A DNA stretch of 64,000 nt from Manduca sexta (GCF_014839805.1 NC_051118.1:7680391-7744390); one strand, 5' to 3'. Shown: positions 1 to 12,681, numbered from the stretch's first letter. Program-made: numbers and translations. Notes: generated from the sequence alone by a model not told the origin.

Positions 1-670
1 AATTAAGTGTCAACAATATATTTGTTATGGAATCTTAAGGACTTAAAAATACTGTGTTAACATAATAGTAATTTTAAAAATGTGAAAACTACTGTAAATA
101 ATGGTAAAATAAATCCGAAAGGTTTAACTAGTCTGCAGAATTGGGAGTCATTGGCCATAAGATTTAATTGGAGAACAGTGTTTTGTTTTTGCTGCCACAA
201 GCTTAACTTTGCGTTGTTTAACTAGGCCTTAAAAAGGTACCCATATAATGTATAATGGTTTATGAATAAAATAATTTGTTAAACAGATATATTTTTTATT
301 AATTTAATTTCATGTTATTTGTATATTAAACATGCTTAAAAAAATATAAAATGTATTATCACTAAGACTTAATTATGTGGATGGTAAAATCTATTTATAT
401 GTTCTGACGACGTTTTAAAACAAAATACCCTCTGGCTTTACCATTAAAAGAAGTATTTGCTGCAAATTTTAATTTTCATCATATTCCAATACACGTATCT
501 TCTACATGCATAGAAAGCTAGCTAGTTACTCGACAGACGTTCTTTGTCGCGGATATTTCCAATAGCACCTTTGTTAATTTATTTTTTCAATATAATATTT
601 TTCAGGTACGACATTCAATTAGTACCCTGATTTAATTTTGTTATAGGATTTTCAGAAATATATTAAACAA
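1..670. other. AT-rich 3' flank of phosphatase paralogue A
   Basis: No gene is visible. On the minus strand an AATAAA (plus-strand TTTATT, 295-300) lies about 370 bp downstream of the stop of paralogue A and could be its polyadenylation signal; this is tentative. Confidence 0.35.
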
Positions 671-2810
671 TCAAAAATATATCTTATGGTTTATAACCAT
701 AGCGTTAGATTTCTTTTTCGGCAATTTAATCTTAACCTTTTTGTCTTTACAGACTATTTTGGTTTCTTCTTCGGGTTCCTCGATTACTTTTTCGACAGGT
801 TTGGGCTCATCCCCATCGAAAAGATATTTCATGGCGAAGTCGAAGTAAAGTTTGTTGTCGACTATGCGGTAGTCTGGTTTCTCGATAGTGCCTCGCTCGC
901 AATCGTGGTAGTGGCAAACCATCTTCTCTTGTTCGTACGTTTCGCATGAACCTGGAAGTAAGGCGATTTTAAGGAATATTGACTAGACTTATTCCTAAAA
1001 TCCAACCATTTTACCAGAGGCGAAGGGTCCATTTATCCCGATTCCTATCGGCTTCTCTTTCATAATTTAGGCTTCCCTTTAGATATGTAGAATTTTATAA
1101 TCATTAGAATGATTTGCAGACCGCATTCATACGAAAATTTCACTATTCGCCATTGTGTATACCAAGCTAGTATAATTCTGGAGACCTTACGGGTACATAG
1201 ATAGACCCTCGACATAACACGACATTATACTTGTTATTATTTACCCCCTTATTCATACACGTTTTTTATCTAAGGACTCTATTCATTATTGTATCTCAAT
1301 ATTAGCCAATCACAACGGCCCTATGTCTACGCACTGCGAAGGCTGCCATGCCGTCAGCACTGAGAAACGGACTTGTTATCATAGCAATGCTCCATTCTTA
1401 GATAAATAACGTCTTTAAATAAGGGGGTATGTTTTTCCATGTAGGTAATAGTGGAACTGTGTTTTCAACTTGACATGTCGTGGCTGAATATAATATTACG
1501 TCAGTACTAACCTGGTCTTTGGACCCTGACAGTGAGTACAGCTCTCTCGGGCGCCATGTGCTTGAAGTGCACGAGGTAGCATGCCAGCATGGTCCCTGTA
1601 CGACCGCGCCCATGTCGACAATGTACTCCTATTACCTGGAAACGTATTGTAACAAAAATTTTAACAATCTAAAGTAGTTGATTGAAATATTATAGAGGGC
1701 CATGTAGTCAGAGGTTTCTTTTTGTGTATCGGACCCTACAATCAACACTGGAAGAAACCTGCGAATGGGATACTAAAATCACCCGGCTACGCGACTGCGG
1801 GGGCCTGGAGAAAAATTGGGAGGGGATAACTGGTGGAGGGAAGTGTGGGGGAGGAAATTAACCCTCTTAAGATGGGCGGAGTGGAGAAGGACAGGAAATG
1901 GTCGCGAGCCCTCACAGGCAATGTATATTGATAACCAAGAGGTATACACATTGAACTGTGTATCTATCTAGGATCACGAGAAATGTCCCGCAATGCATGG
2001 GCGTGCATTCGATGTAGGAATCCAAGACTAGAATTGCCTTGGGTAGTCATCAGAATCGGTTATAACTTCAGCAAATAATAAAACCTAAACTTAAACGGTA
2101 GTTTTGCGTAGCAATTTGCATATGACATGGAAAATCGTCATTACATACCACGTTCGTTGTAATTCTTGAGTACTATTTCCTTAAAAAAAAGGTCTCAACA
2201 TGTATGCATAATTCGCTTATTTGCAGTCATTCGTATTACGCTCTTATTTATAATGAAAGGGAATTCAATAATTAATACTGTAAATGTTATGCATTATTTA
2301 GATTCCATTATTATTAACTTTATCAATTCGAAAAGCAATTCTCACCACAGAAGAAAGGACCAGAAACTCTAGTGTTACTCTTTTCAAAATAAGTTTAACC
2401 AAAATACTCACTTCACCCCTAATTTCAGCACGTTCACATATCTCTATGAACTTCAAAATCTGCTTCAGCGTCGGCGCTCCGAACTCCTTTATTCTTATCT
2501 CCGTCCATTTCAACTTCTTTTTGCACTCCAATATCGGCGGAATCTTCTCCGGCGACAACGTTATTAGATGGTCCACACCAACATCTGCTAAATAATTGAG
2601 ATTAGCCACTGTTTGGGGCCAGCCCATAGCAGCCACTTTATTCTCTATAAACCACGAGAAATTGTACGGTGGGTACGATTCGTAATCTTCAGTTTCCTCT
2701 TCGATTTGTTCTTCATCTTTGTGATCATCTTTCTGTTCTTTGGGCTCTTCCGTATATTTGTATAACAGTTTTGCGAGCTTCACATTAGGTCTTTTCGGCA
2801 CTGTAGACAT
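671..2810 (-). CDS. DUSP23-like atypical dual-specificity phosphatase, paralogue A (3 exons)
   Basis: Exons on the minus strand are 2810-2412, 1635-1512 and 951-671, giving 267 residues. Donors are GTGAGT and GTTAGT, acceptors CAG, with phases 0 and 1. Exon 1 carries the family's N-terminal core (PPYNFSWFIENKVAAMGWP, residues 47-65), preceded by an acidic stretch at about 22-45. Exon 2 opens at V134 and holds the catalytic P-loop HCRHGRGRTG (C139, R145). Exon 3 continues with the family-typical GSCETYEQEK and ends in a Glu/Lys-rich tail of about 40 residues that human DUSP23 lacks. The family removes phosphate from Tyr/Ser/Thr or other substrates through a cysteinyl-phosphate intermediate and is usually cytosolic. 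The position of the general-acid Asp is E109 (IKEF). The start is the first in-frame ATG; the frame stays open further upstream but has no ATG. Family assignment is firm, substrate unknown. Confidence 0.9.
1015..1155 (+). mobile_element. degraded hAT-like MITE, CAGTGGCG family
   Basis: It runs from CAGAGGCGAAGG to TATTCGCCATTG, imperfect inverted ends matching the copies at 18459 and 41540. The interior shares TAATTTAGG-like and ATGATTTGCAGACCGCATT stretches with the 41540 copy. No clear target duplication remains. It lies in intron 2 of phosphatase paralogue A. Confidence 0.6.
1719..1905 (+). repeat. dispersed GA-rich repeat, copy 1
   Basis: The segment from TGTGTATCGGACCC through GGAGGGGATAACTGG to the GGAGAAGGACAGG part matches 60395-60545 in the same order and orientation. 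It fills part of intron 1 of phosphatase paralogue A. Class unknown; no inverted ends or coding sequence seen. Confidence 0.65.
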
Positions 2811-3689
2811 TATTGTAAACACTTCCTCACAACACGGGAAATAAGCTTTGTTTGAAAACGGATTGACTGCTGACGTGTTACGAATGCGCACTTGGGTTAT
2901 TTAAGTGCCAAAATCTAAACTTACGTCTTGTGAATTTTATATCACATACGATGCAATTGAATGTCGTCCTTCTGTTTAAGGTGCTGTGAGAAAGGTCAAG
3001 TGAAAGTCGTAAATCAGATATTGATTTCAAAGATATAATATCTACCAGCTTTTACTACACTTTGTTGATTGGAAGAGAAAAGTTACAAAAGAGTTCAGTG
3101 ATAATTTTTTGTCAATATTTTTATATTCGATTTGAAACAAACACTCCTAAATTGGTTTAATAGAATTTTCGTCCCAATATATAGGCTATCATATGATGAA
3201 ATAAGCTCGGCGACCTGTGCTATAGTTTCCTTTGCCTAATACTTTGAAAATAATATCAGATTATTATGTTTTCATTACATATTCTTATTACGTTTGTTAT
3301 CAGTCAATCCGCTTCAGTTTATTTTTGTGGTGAGCGATCACAGACATTTATACGTAGTTTTGGTTCGTTGCCAGCGGTACGTATTGGCAACATGTATTGG
3401 CAGAGTTAGATTTAATGACATTTCCACACGCACCTACTTGGTAGATTAGAAATTGACATTGGAAATAGTTGTCCTAATAATAAAACCATTGTCCATCGGA
3501 GGCGCCAAGATCCTTTGTATTATGGGTTCGTAGGTTTTATAATGATTTCTTATGTTTACGCGAATGTTAGACATTGATATAAAACTATTTTACCGATTTT
3601 ATCTCCGTTTATTATAATACTAGGTTACTAGGACAATATTAATCTTAACATTCAAGTAATTCCTACGTAACTTCTATACATATTAAATA

Positions 3690-3880
3690 TAAAACAAAGC
3701 CCCCTTTTCGACTTGTCTGTATGTCATCGATTTTCTCAAAACCTAGTGAACGCATTTTTATGAAATTTGGTATGGAGATAGTCCAAGACCCTGGGAAGGT
3801 ACTTTCTATCTCGGGAAAATATATTGCAGGACTTTTATCCTGGAAAACTCCTTAACGCGGGCGAAGCCGCGATTCAAAGC
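3690..3880 (+). repeat. dispersed repeat with GCGGGCGAAGCCGCG end
   Basis: It contains CTCAAAACCTAGTGAACGCATTTTTATGAAATTTGGTA-type sequence and ends near GCGGGCGAAGCCGCG, an arrangement very common in insect genomes as a decayed transposon or LINE-like repeat. Class is not resolved here. Confidence 0.5.
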
Positions 3881-4539
3881 TACTTTACTTATATTGCCGA
3901 AAGGATAGCAAGAGCTAAAACTGACGCAGGAATAAAAGTTTGACTGAACTTTTGGGTTTTTTACTCTTGAATTCTTTGTTATGAACGATGTTCTTGAAAT
4001 GTGATTATTTTTGGATTCGTAAACATGCATGATCTTGAAATTTGTGTAAATAATTTCAATGTTTAATTTCATTCTTAAATCATTTGTTTACTAATTTTCT
4101 TTACCAAAACTTCCCGACTATTTAACAATGTGTTCATAAAATAAACAATGTTCAAGATTGAAATCTCATCTATATTTTAAAGAACTGAAAGACATTTGCT
4201 TAGACTGTTGAAAAAGCTAAATACCTCATACTTATCCCCAATATCAACCTTACCCTTTTTTCTTAATAAGGCAGATTCTCTTTTCACTAGTAAAGGTAGT
4301 TCACTAGTAGGTAGTAGTTTTTCACTATTTCGCTTGAAACTTTAAGTAGGCTGGTTTCTGACATAGATAATGGATAAGATTCTCTTTTTAAATTTTACCA
4401 CACTTTTTATGGTATGTGTCTGTGGTAAGTATAATCTAATTTATAAGGTTTTGCCTACATATGGATGTACATAATATAATTACTTCGAAACGCTTCTCTT
4501 ATTTAACTTGTGAGGCTTAGTTTTCGGTTTACACCATGT

Positions 4540-4720
4540 ATACTCATGTTTTCCGGTCATGTTGGATTACCGTTTTACCGGACTATGAGGGTGAAGGAAC
4601 AGAGAGTGCACCTGTGTATTGCGAACACACTTGTGCACTATAATATATCATGCGTACCTGGCTGATCTCCGTTGAGATTTGCCGATATTACCGAAATTCA
4701 GCTAGGAGAGATTCACTTAC
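4540..4720 (+). repeat. dispersed repeat with CACACTTGTGCAC core
   Basis: Order of blocks: TTTCCGGTCATG, ACCGGACTATGAGGG, GTGTATTGCGAACACAC, TTGTGCACTATAATAT, CTGATCTCCGTTGAGATT. The same blocks recur at 16160-16290 and 59605-59770 (plus) and 46665-46800 and 58430-58570 (minus). A SINE or MITE family is likely. Confidence 0.65.
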
Positions 4721-5335
4721 TGTTTGTTATATACCGCCATTTTCAACAAACGATCCCAATCGCTTTTTCGATCTATGTCAAAAATGGACCAATCAGAACA
4801 AAGCCTTTTTTGACAAGCTTACAAATGAGTTATTTTGATTGGTTCATTCTCGGAATTGGATTGAAGATTAAGATTGATGTTGAAACAGTTGCTAGCATTG
4901 ACGTATATTCTATAGACACGAACGTCCATATAAACTATTTGTTCAAACTGAACTAAAATGGCAACCAAAACGTCACTGTTATAACCTATTTATTCACTTG
5001 AACAACATATAATTTTACTTTTTTGACTAATATATTTCATTCACATACAGGTTTACACTTAGACTCGAGTTTTTTATAATGAGCGCCACTCCGTACACAA
5101 CCAGAAGCTGTCAATACCACACTAAAAGTTTGAATGGATTGCAGTTCAATTCAGATTAACATATTGAATGTTCGGAACGCCAAATCTAGTACGTAGTACT
5201 ATATATATCGATAGCTGCTAGTCAGTTACGAGGCACATTAGACGCTCTACTTTTTTTTTACCAAACCTCAAAATAGTGCTAGGTTGATAAATAAAACATC
5301 TCATAACAAAACAACAATTTAATCAGATATCACAG

Positions 5336-7889
5336 TTAGTCGAGTATTCTCTTGGTGCTTTCCTTGGCGGCTTCCACAAACTCCTCCATAACTTCGCCGC
5401 TGACTCCGAACTTCACGGGGTTGTCCTCTGTGAGGTACTCAAAGTACCTGCCTACTGCTTCCTCGTGTTCTTGGAAGTCGCATGATCCTAGAATGGGAGT
5501 TTTATTAAGTTTCTGAAGATCTTAGGTTGATTATCATTGAATTCCGACTTCTCTAGAAATAGGTAGTAATTGGAAAATTGTATTAATTATTTGGAATCAC
5601 GGAAAGGATGTGTGGAATGTTAACAAATGCTTAGTATGTAGGTAATAGATACCAGAATACCATCTTTCAAGTCTGTTAGAATCTATGAATGGGAAATAAT
5701 AGCAGTGTATTGAAGTAGCGATCGCCTAGTTGAATGTGGAACGGACTGCCACGACCAATGCCCGCAGGTTCGATGTTTGAAATTTAAGAGTTATTAAATA
5801 CCTCACCTGGTCTGATCATCCTAATGACGTTCATGGCCTGGTCGGGCAGGAACCTGTGGAAGTGTACCAGGTAGCACGCCAGCATCACGCCCGAGCGGCT
5901 GCGGCCTTGCCGGCAGTGGATACCCATCACCTGGCGAAGATACGATGAACATTGTTTATGGTTTTTTGAAATCCAGCCTTATGAGTATTCGAATATATAG
6001 GTTCGTATTGTTATTATGATTAAACATTGTTATGTTGTTAAAAAGAGGAAAAAAGTTTGGGAAGAAAATTCTGTCCATAGCGAATTAAGTATTAATATAA
6101 ATGAAATTAATCATTGTATAAAAAAAAAATCCACCAAACAATAATACGAACTGCACTTCGAACAAAACTTAGTATTTGCATTGCATTTATATTAATATAT
6201 TATTATAGCTCCTAATTCATAGATATTATTAGAAAAATACAGGCGATAAATATACCGAATTTAGGCGATAGATTCCAAAAGCGCGCATCGTCAGATCATT
6301 TATAAGTTACTAAACATAAGTAAAATAGTGGCGATAGCCTAGTTAGGTGTGGAACGGACTGCCGAGACTCCAAAGTCCGCAGGTTCAAATCCCAAGGGCA
6401 TACATCTCTAACTTGTCTAAACTTTTGTGTGTATTCTTTGTGAATAATCGCTTGCTTTAACGTTGAAGGAAAATATCGTGAGGAAACCTGCATACCTGAG
6501 AAGTTCTATATAGGAATTTCGAGGGTGTGTGAAATCTGCACTAGGCCAGCGTGGCGTACATAGGCCTAATCCCTCTCAGTAGTAGAGGAGGCCCAGCAGT
6601 GGGACAGTATATAATACAGGGCCGATATTATTATTATTATATTATATATAAACGTAAGTAGCTTCAGTAAGAAAGACGTAAATTATTCTTTACAAAAATA
6701 GCAGTTGAGTAATTGGAAAAACGGGAAGCTGTGGGTTCGATTTATGTCGCGTAAACATTTTTTTTGTAATTTGTGAATTTATCACAGTGTGGCGTCATTA
6801 TACTGTAGTTAGATAGTTGGTTATTCTGTTTAGGTATACATATTTTGTAGAGGCACATTTTGTGACGTAAAGGACTTCGACCAGTCTTAAGAATCTACTG
6901 ACATTTAATTAGAATTTACTATCATTATTCGACAGTAAAATATGTGATAATTGTAACTGCTGTTTAAATATCAAAAACTGAATACTTTACTAAGACCAAG
7001 GAACGATAACACCCACAATTTTAGTGAGTCCACCCGCCGATGCGTTTTATTTTTGCATTAAGTAGGTACTAGTATCATTATGTTAAAAATATGTTATTAA
7101 GTACGTTTATTTTTCAACTAAAATTCTTTTCAATATTTTTACATTGGATTTATGTAAACAAATTTCAATAATTGCATAGATTATTATAAAAATGATTACT
7201 ACGGTACGACTGCAGTGCCGAGGTCTTGGGTTCGATCCGGGTCGGACTGTGATATTGGGTTTTTCTACGCAGTATCAGCACGGGACACATCATGGGACTG
7301 AACACGCACAGCAGAAAGTGGGTGCGACAGTAGCGCTTGTGCCTACCCCTTTTGGAAAAAGGCGTTAGTGTATGTGTGTGTTTTTAAACATATTGATATT
7401 TTTTTAGAAAAGTTAGTAAATATTTTCCTATAAGTTACTATTTCTATCGTTTATTTTTATAACATGTACACTTACCTCTCCATTCTTATCGGCTCGTTTA
7501 CACACATCAATAAATTTCTTTATTTGTTCTATGCTTGGCACTTCAAACTCTTCTACGGGCACTTCTGTCCACCTCAGCCTGGCAATATCATCCACTGGAG
7601 GTTTTTTCCCCGCCGTCAGTGTTACCAGGTGTGTTATACCTTGATTCACTAAAAACTTCAAGTTCTCCTTATTTCTAGGGAACGCCATAGCTGCCAACTT
7701 TTTAGGTATAACCCAGGAAAATTTCAAAGGTGGGTAGGCATCAACTTCTATATCTGGGAAAGGGTTCTCTGGTATTATTACTGTTAAATCATTTCGTATC
7801 TCTTTTCTTGCACCAGCTAAATGTCTGTCTTCTTGTTCTGTAATTTCTTCCATCCGCGTAACGATGTGGTGATATTCTTCGTCCGCCAT
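5336..7889 (-). CDS. DUSP23-like atypical dual-specificity phosphatase, paralogue B (3 exons)
   Basis: Exons on the minus strand are 7889-7476, 5930-5807 and 5487-5336, encoding 229 residues. Donors are GTAAGT and GTGAGG; splice phases are the same as in the neighbouring paralogue and exon 2 has the same 124-bp length. Exon 1 includes the core PPLKFSWVIPKKLAAMAFP at residues 53-71. Exon 2 contributes the P-loop HCRQGRSRSG with C144 and R150, close to the CX5RS consensus. Exon 3 begins GSCDFQEHEEAV and ends without the Lys-rich tail seen in paralogue A. The general-acid position is again Glu (E114 in VEEF). The ATG at 7889 is preceded by GCC and followed by G, a good context. It lies about 2.5 kb upstream of paralogue A on the same strand, so a tandem duplication is inferred. 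Probably a cytosolic protein phosphatase. Confidence 0.92.
5716..5778 (+). repeat. 5' fragment of lepidopteran SINE family A
   Basis: AGTAGCGATCGCCTAGTTGAA through TGTGGAACGGACTGCC matches the head of the full copies at 6326 and 30609. It sits in intron 2 of paralogue B, about 30 bp from the exon 2 donor. Confidence 0.75.
6326..6640 (+). mobile_element. SINE family A, near full length
   Basis: Begins GGCGATAGCCTAGTTAGG-like, with a tRNA-like region (TGGAACGGACTGCC, GCAGGTTCAAATCCC resembling a pol III B box), a middle part (GAGGAAACCTGCATACCTG), and a tail (CTAGGCCAGCGTGG, GTGGGACAGTATATAATACAGG) ending in a TTA microsatellite. Lies in intron 1 of paralogue B. At least six long copies occur in this window. 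Confidence 0.85.
7203..7350 (+). repeat. tRNA-derived SINE-like repeat, family C
   Basis: GGTTCGATCCGGGTCGG resembles a pol III B box and is followed by TTCTACGCAGTATCAGCACGGG and a pyrimidine-rich end. Related copies lie at 27225-27425, 28815-28940, 58630-58790 and 59405-59600. It is in intron 1 of paralogue B. Confidence 0.6.
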
Positions 7890-9954
7890 GGCTGTATGAT
7901 TATTCTTTCACTGCCACAAATTTAAAAACTTATCACTTTTTTAATTGTCGGTTATGACGGCCAGCTTCGCGCGGTTTTGCGTGTTAACTGACTGAAAGGG
8001 CGGGAAAAGTTTGGCACACAACCGATGGCCGCTGGAGAGAGCGTAATATTTATTTCTGGAAATTCAAACGTTTACAAACTCTGCACGTGTTGATATTTTC
8101 AACAATTGTAAAAAAATGAAATTTATTTCAGTGAGTCTTCTACTTTTTTTGAAGCAAATGTCGTGCACAGACTAAAAAACTAATTTATCCGGTTTTAATG
8201 TAATTTTGTATCTGATGCAATGGTATGGCGTCACAATGACGCTCTGCAACACACCACGGAAACTAAAATAAAGCGTGGTACGAAATTATTATCAAATCAC
8301 AAGAAAGTTACGATCCATTAACATGCGCATCAAACATTTTACGTACTTTATGTGCCAAAACATTGGTTGACCTTGTACATGTTTGTTGAACATGATTAAT
8401 ATAATCTCAAAACAATAATAACTCTCAATTCATCATTTCATTTAATTTTATTTGAGCTTCATTTCACAAATATGATAAAAAAAATTTAGGCACATACAGC
8501 CAAATTTGGAATATACAAATCTTTTTTATCTCTTATTCAAATAATTCGATTATATTAAAAAAAAAAATTGGGCACAAGAAGCTAATTATAGAGCCATTTT
8601 CAATACATTGTAAAATTAAAAATGTTCGTTATTATAGCTTACCTTATAAAGATCTTTCCGACTGATTGTAACGAAACCAAAAGTGTCACTGAGACTGGTA
8701 GCCACATAAGGGCTCGATGTTCATGCGCACACATTTATAATTATTATGTATCAATATTGTAAGCTATTGATTATAACGCGGGTTTATTTGAATTAAAATA
8801 AAGAAATCATAGATTTTGTTATCTGCTCTTTTTGGTATAAACTTTTAATTTACAATAAATAATAATAAAAAGACTAATAGGTTTGTGAATCAGAAATACC
8901 TATATTTATAAAATTCCTAGAAGTGGAAAAATGTGCAAATATTCTAAGATAAGCATAAATATATTCATATTAATTACTAGGGCATTATTGAATTAGTCTT
9001 ACGTAGAAGTTGCAAATACATAATCTATCTCAATAATTAATGTAATATATTCTACTTAAAAACAATCTGATTTCATATAGCGATTATTTTACTGAAGACT
9101 TGTAATAGAAAATGAACTATATATGTCATATTTAGAGTACAGATTAGCCTGCCGATATCAAGGCGACCATCACCTGTCACACGTGCGTCCCGATTTAGCG
9201 TGCGCTTTTTAGACCATGATAAACTTGAAACACATTTATAAATGTTAAAGGATTATAGAATTTATAACGTGTATGTAGTGTTTATTTTCGGTTTCAAGGC
9301 GTGTCTCCCTTCCGTATTTTGAATTTAGAATACATCACCTGGATACTAGCTTTTGTACGCGAATCTATTCGCAGAGATCGACAATTTTTACTTGACCTTC
9401 CTAATCTAGGTATTATTATATGCACCACAGGTAGTTTTATACAGCTTCATATGAGATTCTAAGCAAATAAAAATTATATCTAATGTCGATAGAAATAAAA
9501 TATTACTTCGTGTAGCATAGATCTTCATAAGGCAATCTAAGCAAATGGAAATGAATAAAAAATAATGACGATGAAAATATTAAAAATCTATCATTGGTAC
9601 TTGGACTTTTCGCTACCAAATTGCAACAATTCTAACAAAGTCTATTTAGTATTCTTGCAATAAATCAGCATACGTAGGTCGCTCATAATTCATAGAATAT
9701 TTTTAAACCATAAAATGTCTTCAAATAAAATCACATACAGACATAAGTACATATTTATTACAGTATTTATAAATAGATATATCCCTAGATTCTGGCATCT
9801 ACTCGGAATGGGATTAGGTGCGTAGTCCGCCACCCTGGCCCGCTACGGGTTGGTGAACTCAAAGTTTTCTAGTCACTCATTTCTCCTCAGTCATGGTATG
9901 ACTGTTTGGTCAAAGGGCAAATGTAAAAAGACAAAACAAACGAACATCACGCGC

Positions 9955-10105
9955 ATATCTGCGAAGGGGTAAGCAGAGGTAGAACCATGGCACACACTTC
10001 GTCATATGTATTTTATTCCCATGGTGTGACAAGGGAGCCTATCGACATACCAGGCATAAATTTCAGATTCCGGGCTGATACTGAGCAGAAAAACCCGATG
10101 TAAAT
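9955..10105 (-). repeat. SINE-like fragment, minus orientation
   Basis: The segment with GGGGTAAGCAGAGG, CCCATGGTGTGACAAGGGAGCC and TTCCGGGCTGATACTGAGCAG looks like the 3' half of a dispersed lepidopteran SINE read in reverse; part of it (GGGGTAAGCAGAGGT) recurs at 28240. Confidence 0.45.
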
Positions 10106-11234
10106 CACGATCCTATAGTATAAAAAAAATCTGTCTATGACAGGTATTTTACAGAATCGAATGTGTATAGAACTACTTGAATATTGCTGCTAATGTAAAC
10201 GCATATATTGTTACAGAAACCTGCTAGTATATACTAAGCAATAAAAACTTTATAAAATATAAAATCGCCTTCGTTAATCACTAAATATAATCCATAAAAA
10301 CTATCAACATCCAAAGGAAACACCACTAAAAAAAAATACTGGAAAGCAAAATACTTAATTTCGTTTACTTAAAAATATTCCAGATATTTCGGTTTAAAAA
10401 ATAAACTACTGAACCGATTTTAAAAATATTTTTTATGAGACCAATCTGGAAATATCCTTACGAAAAAAAACAAATCGATTAAAAATTGAGTTCTGAAGTA
10501 ACAAACATTAAAAATAATATTAAAGTCGAATTGAGAACCTTTTACTTTTTTGAAGATGATTCAAAAATTCTGCGTTGGCCTATCCAATATATCGTACACC
10601 AGTCATACACATTAGTTATAGGTTTGAGTCAGTTTGTTTTATTGATCTTGGTCACTGTTTTTTTTTTAAATCATAATGTCATAAATAACGGTCAGTGACC
10701 GCAGGACAATAACACTTTGTTCATCACCTCCCAAATGACTGAAAAAACTTGGCACATTATTGCATTGCAAATTATATTTAAAAGTTTCTATTCATCTGGT
10801 GACACCATACTTTGGCTATGATACCTGTGAATTTGTATTTGATTCCTTAGTAGGGCAACAGTATAAGTTGGTTGAATTATATTGTTACGCGCCGCTATCC
10901 TAGCCGATGACATCGGGCGTTTCCGGAAGTATTCGGCTGCGCGGTCAGGCTGGCAGAAGAGAAGATAATAGATATGTCACGCGGTGACTATTCTATTATT
11001 ATTCTCTCTGGTTGGACGTTGTCAAAAGAATGTCTAAAATTGTATTCTGTAATTATTTTGCTAATATAATGTTTACTGTAAAAAGAGCGTTTAACAATAT
11101 GTTGTAATATACACATATAACGCCTTTGATCTCTGAAGTTATAAGATGCGCCTCTGCAAGTAGCGCACTCGCCTGTGAATAATAAATCGGAATACTTACT
11201 TTTTCAATTTATAATATTGAAAATATAGAAATTC

Positions 11235-11335
11235 AGATCTTTTACCAGTACCCTATTGGTCGTGGACTTCAAATCAGTCGACTATTTACTCCTCTTACCA
11301 TCAGGTACAGTGAGGTCACTGCTGTGCTCCTAAAA
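11235..11335 (+). repeat. fragment of dispersed repeat family B
   Basis: TCAGTCGACTATTTACTCC through ACCATCAGGTACAGTGAGGTCA corresponds to the 3' part of the longer copies at 25795 and 32635. Confidence 0.55.
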
Positions 11336-12664
11336 ATAATTTACAATGTTGGCTTCCATAGTAGTACATTACCTACCATAGTATAACAAATTTCAATTAA
11401 TAATTCATTACACACTTACCTAATACCTTATATAACAAAATTGGTCCTTCGAGCCGGATTCCACATTTCGAAATAAAACAAACATTCAAATTAAATATAT
11501 AATTCAGAAACGTTGACAAAACTAACTTAATAAAAGTAAATAAACTCTTAAAACTAATTTTAATCAATACATTATACACTTTCAAATACTTTGTATTATT
11601 ACTAACATTTTTGAGACCTTAATGGGTGTGTGAAACTAACATAAATATGGCGCCATTGTGAAAGACCATAATGGCCATATTAATAATAAATACGGATTTA
11701 ATGAAGACTGTTCTGAAACTTGTATTGAATCAATGTTTTTAATTTTTTCTGTTGAACATGCTTTCCGGTTCGTTTATGGAAAATTTTTGTTTGACCCATA
11801 AACAACCATAATACCTGATTTTGGGATGATATAAACCTTTGAACATAACTATATAGTGTTTCAACATTTTAACGCTGTCGATGTGAACCAAGCTTTAAAT
11901 ACTGAAGACAACTTTAATACATATAACTCAATCTTATTTTTTACAGGAATTCCCAAACTAAGCGAGGGTGATCTCTTAAAAAGTTTTGAATAGTTTTTTT
12001 TAGATTAATTATTTAGGGCCGTAATTGTGAATATGGACCCTTAAAATAAAAGTAAATGTGTACATTGCTTAATAAAATCATACGGACGTTGTGTATAAGA
12101 TTTAGTATATAAATAAATAAATATATACCCTCGTAAGGAAATGTACAAGGCGACATTTTTATACTGCCTTATTTTTTATAATAAAAACTAATTGAATATA
12201 TCAGAGATAAATACAATCAATCACAAAAGTAGCTGAACATATTAAAAACTTAAATCAGCCATACACTTTCACTTTGTTTTTTTTTTTGTGTGAAGTATAT
12301 GAATACCTTTTCTTTTAACAAAGCACAAACTAATTTGCTAAAAAGGCAAAGTGTAAGAGATTTGCATTTTTAAATTCGTTGAGCTACTCATGTGGGTGAC
12401 TAAAATTATTTTGTATACAATTTTAAACACAATAGAAAAATGAAACAATTGCTTTTGGTTATTATAATATGTTAGTCCTTACAAGGGTATGAACTGGAAT
12501 GCTAGTGGCTACTTATTACCAAATAAATCTAAAATATCATGGAATGCATCAGCTACTTGTGTTATTGAAGTCATTCTTACATTACAATACTAACAGTATC
12601 CTGTACATAGAATGTACATAGATAATTTCAGGCTCCGTAAAGTCTTGAATCAGGAATGCATTAC

Positions 12665-12681
12665 TAGGTTAGGTTAGGTTA
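12665..12681 (+). repeat. interstitial insect telomere-type repeat (AGGTT)n
   Basis: AGGTTAGGTTAGGTTAG is 3.4 perfect units of the arthropod telomere repeat TTAGG. It is isolated in AT-rich intergenic DNA. Confidence 0.75.

Larger units (their letters stand above)
2891..5335. other. intergenic stretch between the two phosphatase paralogues
   Basis: AT-rich sequence without a supportable gene. It holds two dispersed repeats (about 3690-3880 and 4540-4720). A TTTATT at 4989-4994 could be the polyadenylation signal of paralogue B, about 340 bp beyond its stop. The 5' UTR of paralogue A should begin just above 2810. Confidence 0.5.

Noticed and set aside
2811..2891. Upstream extension of phosphatase paralogue A
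   Set aside because: The frame is open but has no ATG; its first codon is GTG, so the ATG at 2810 is preferred.
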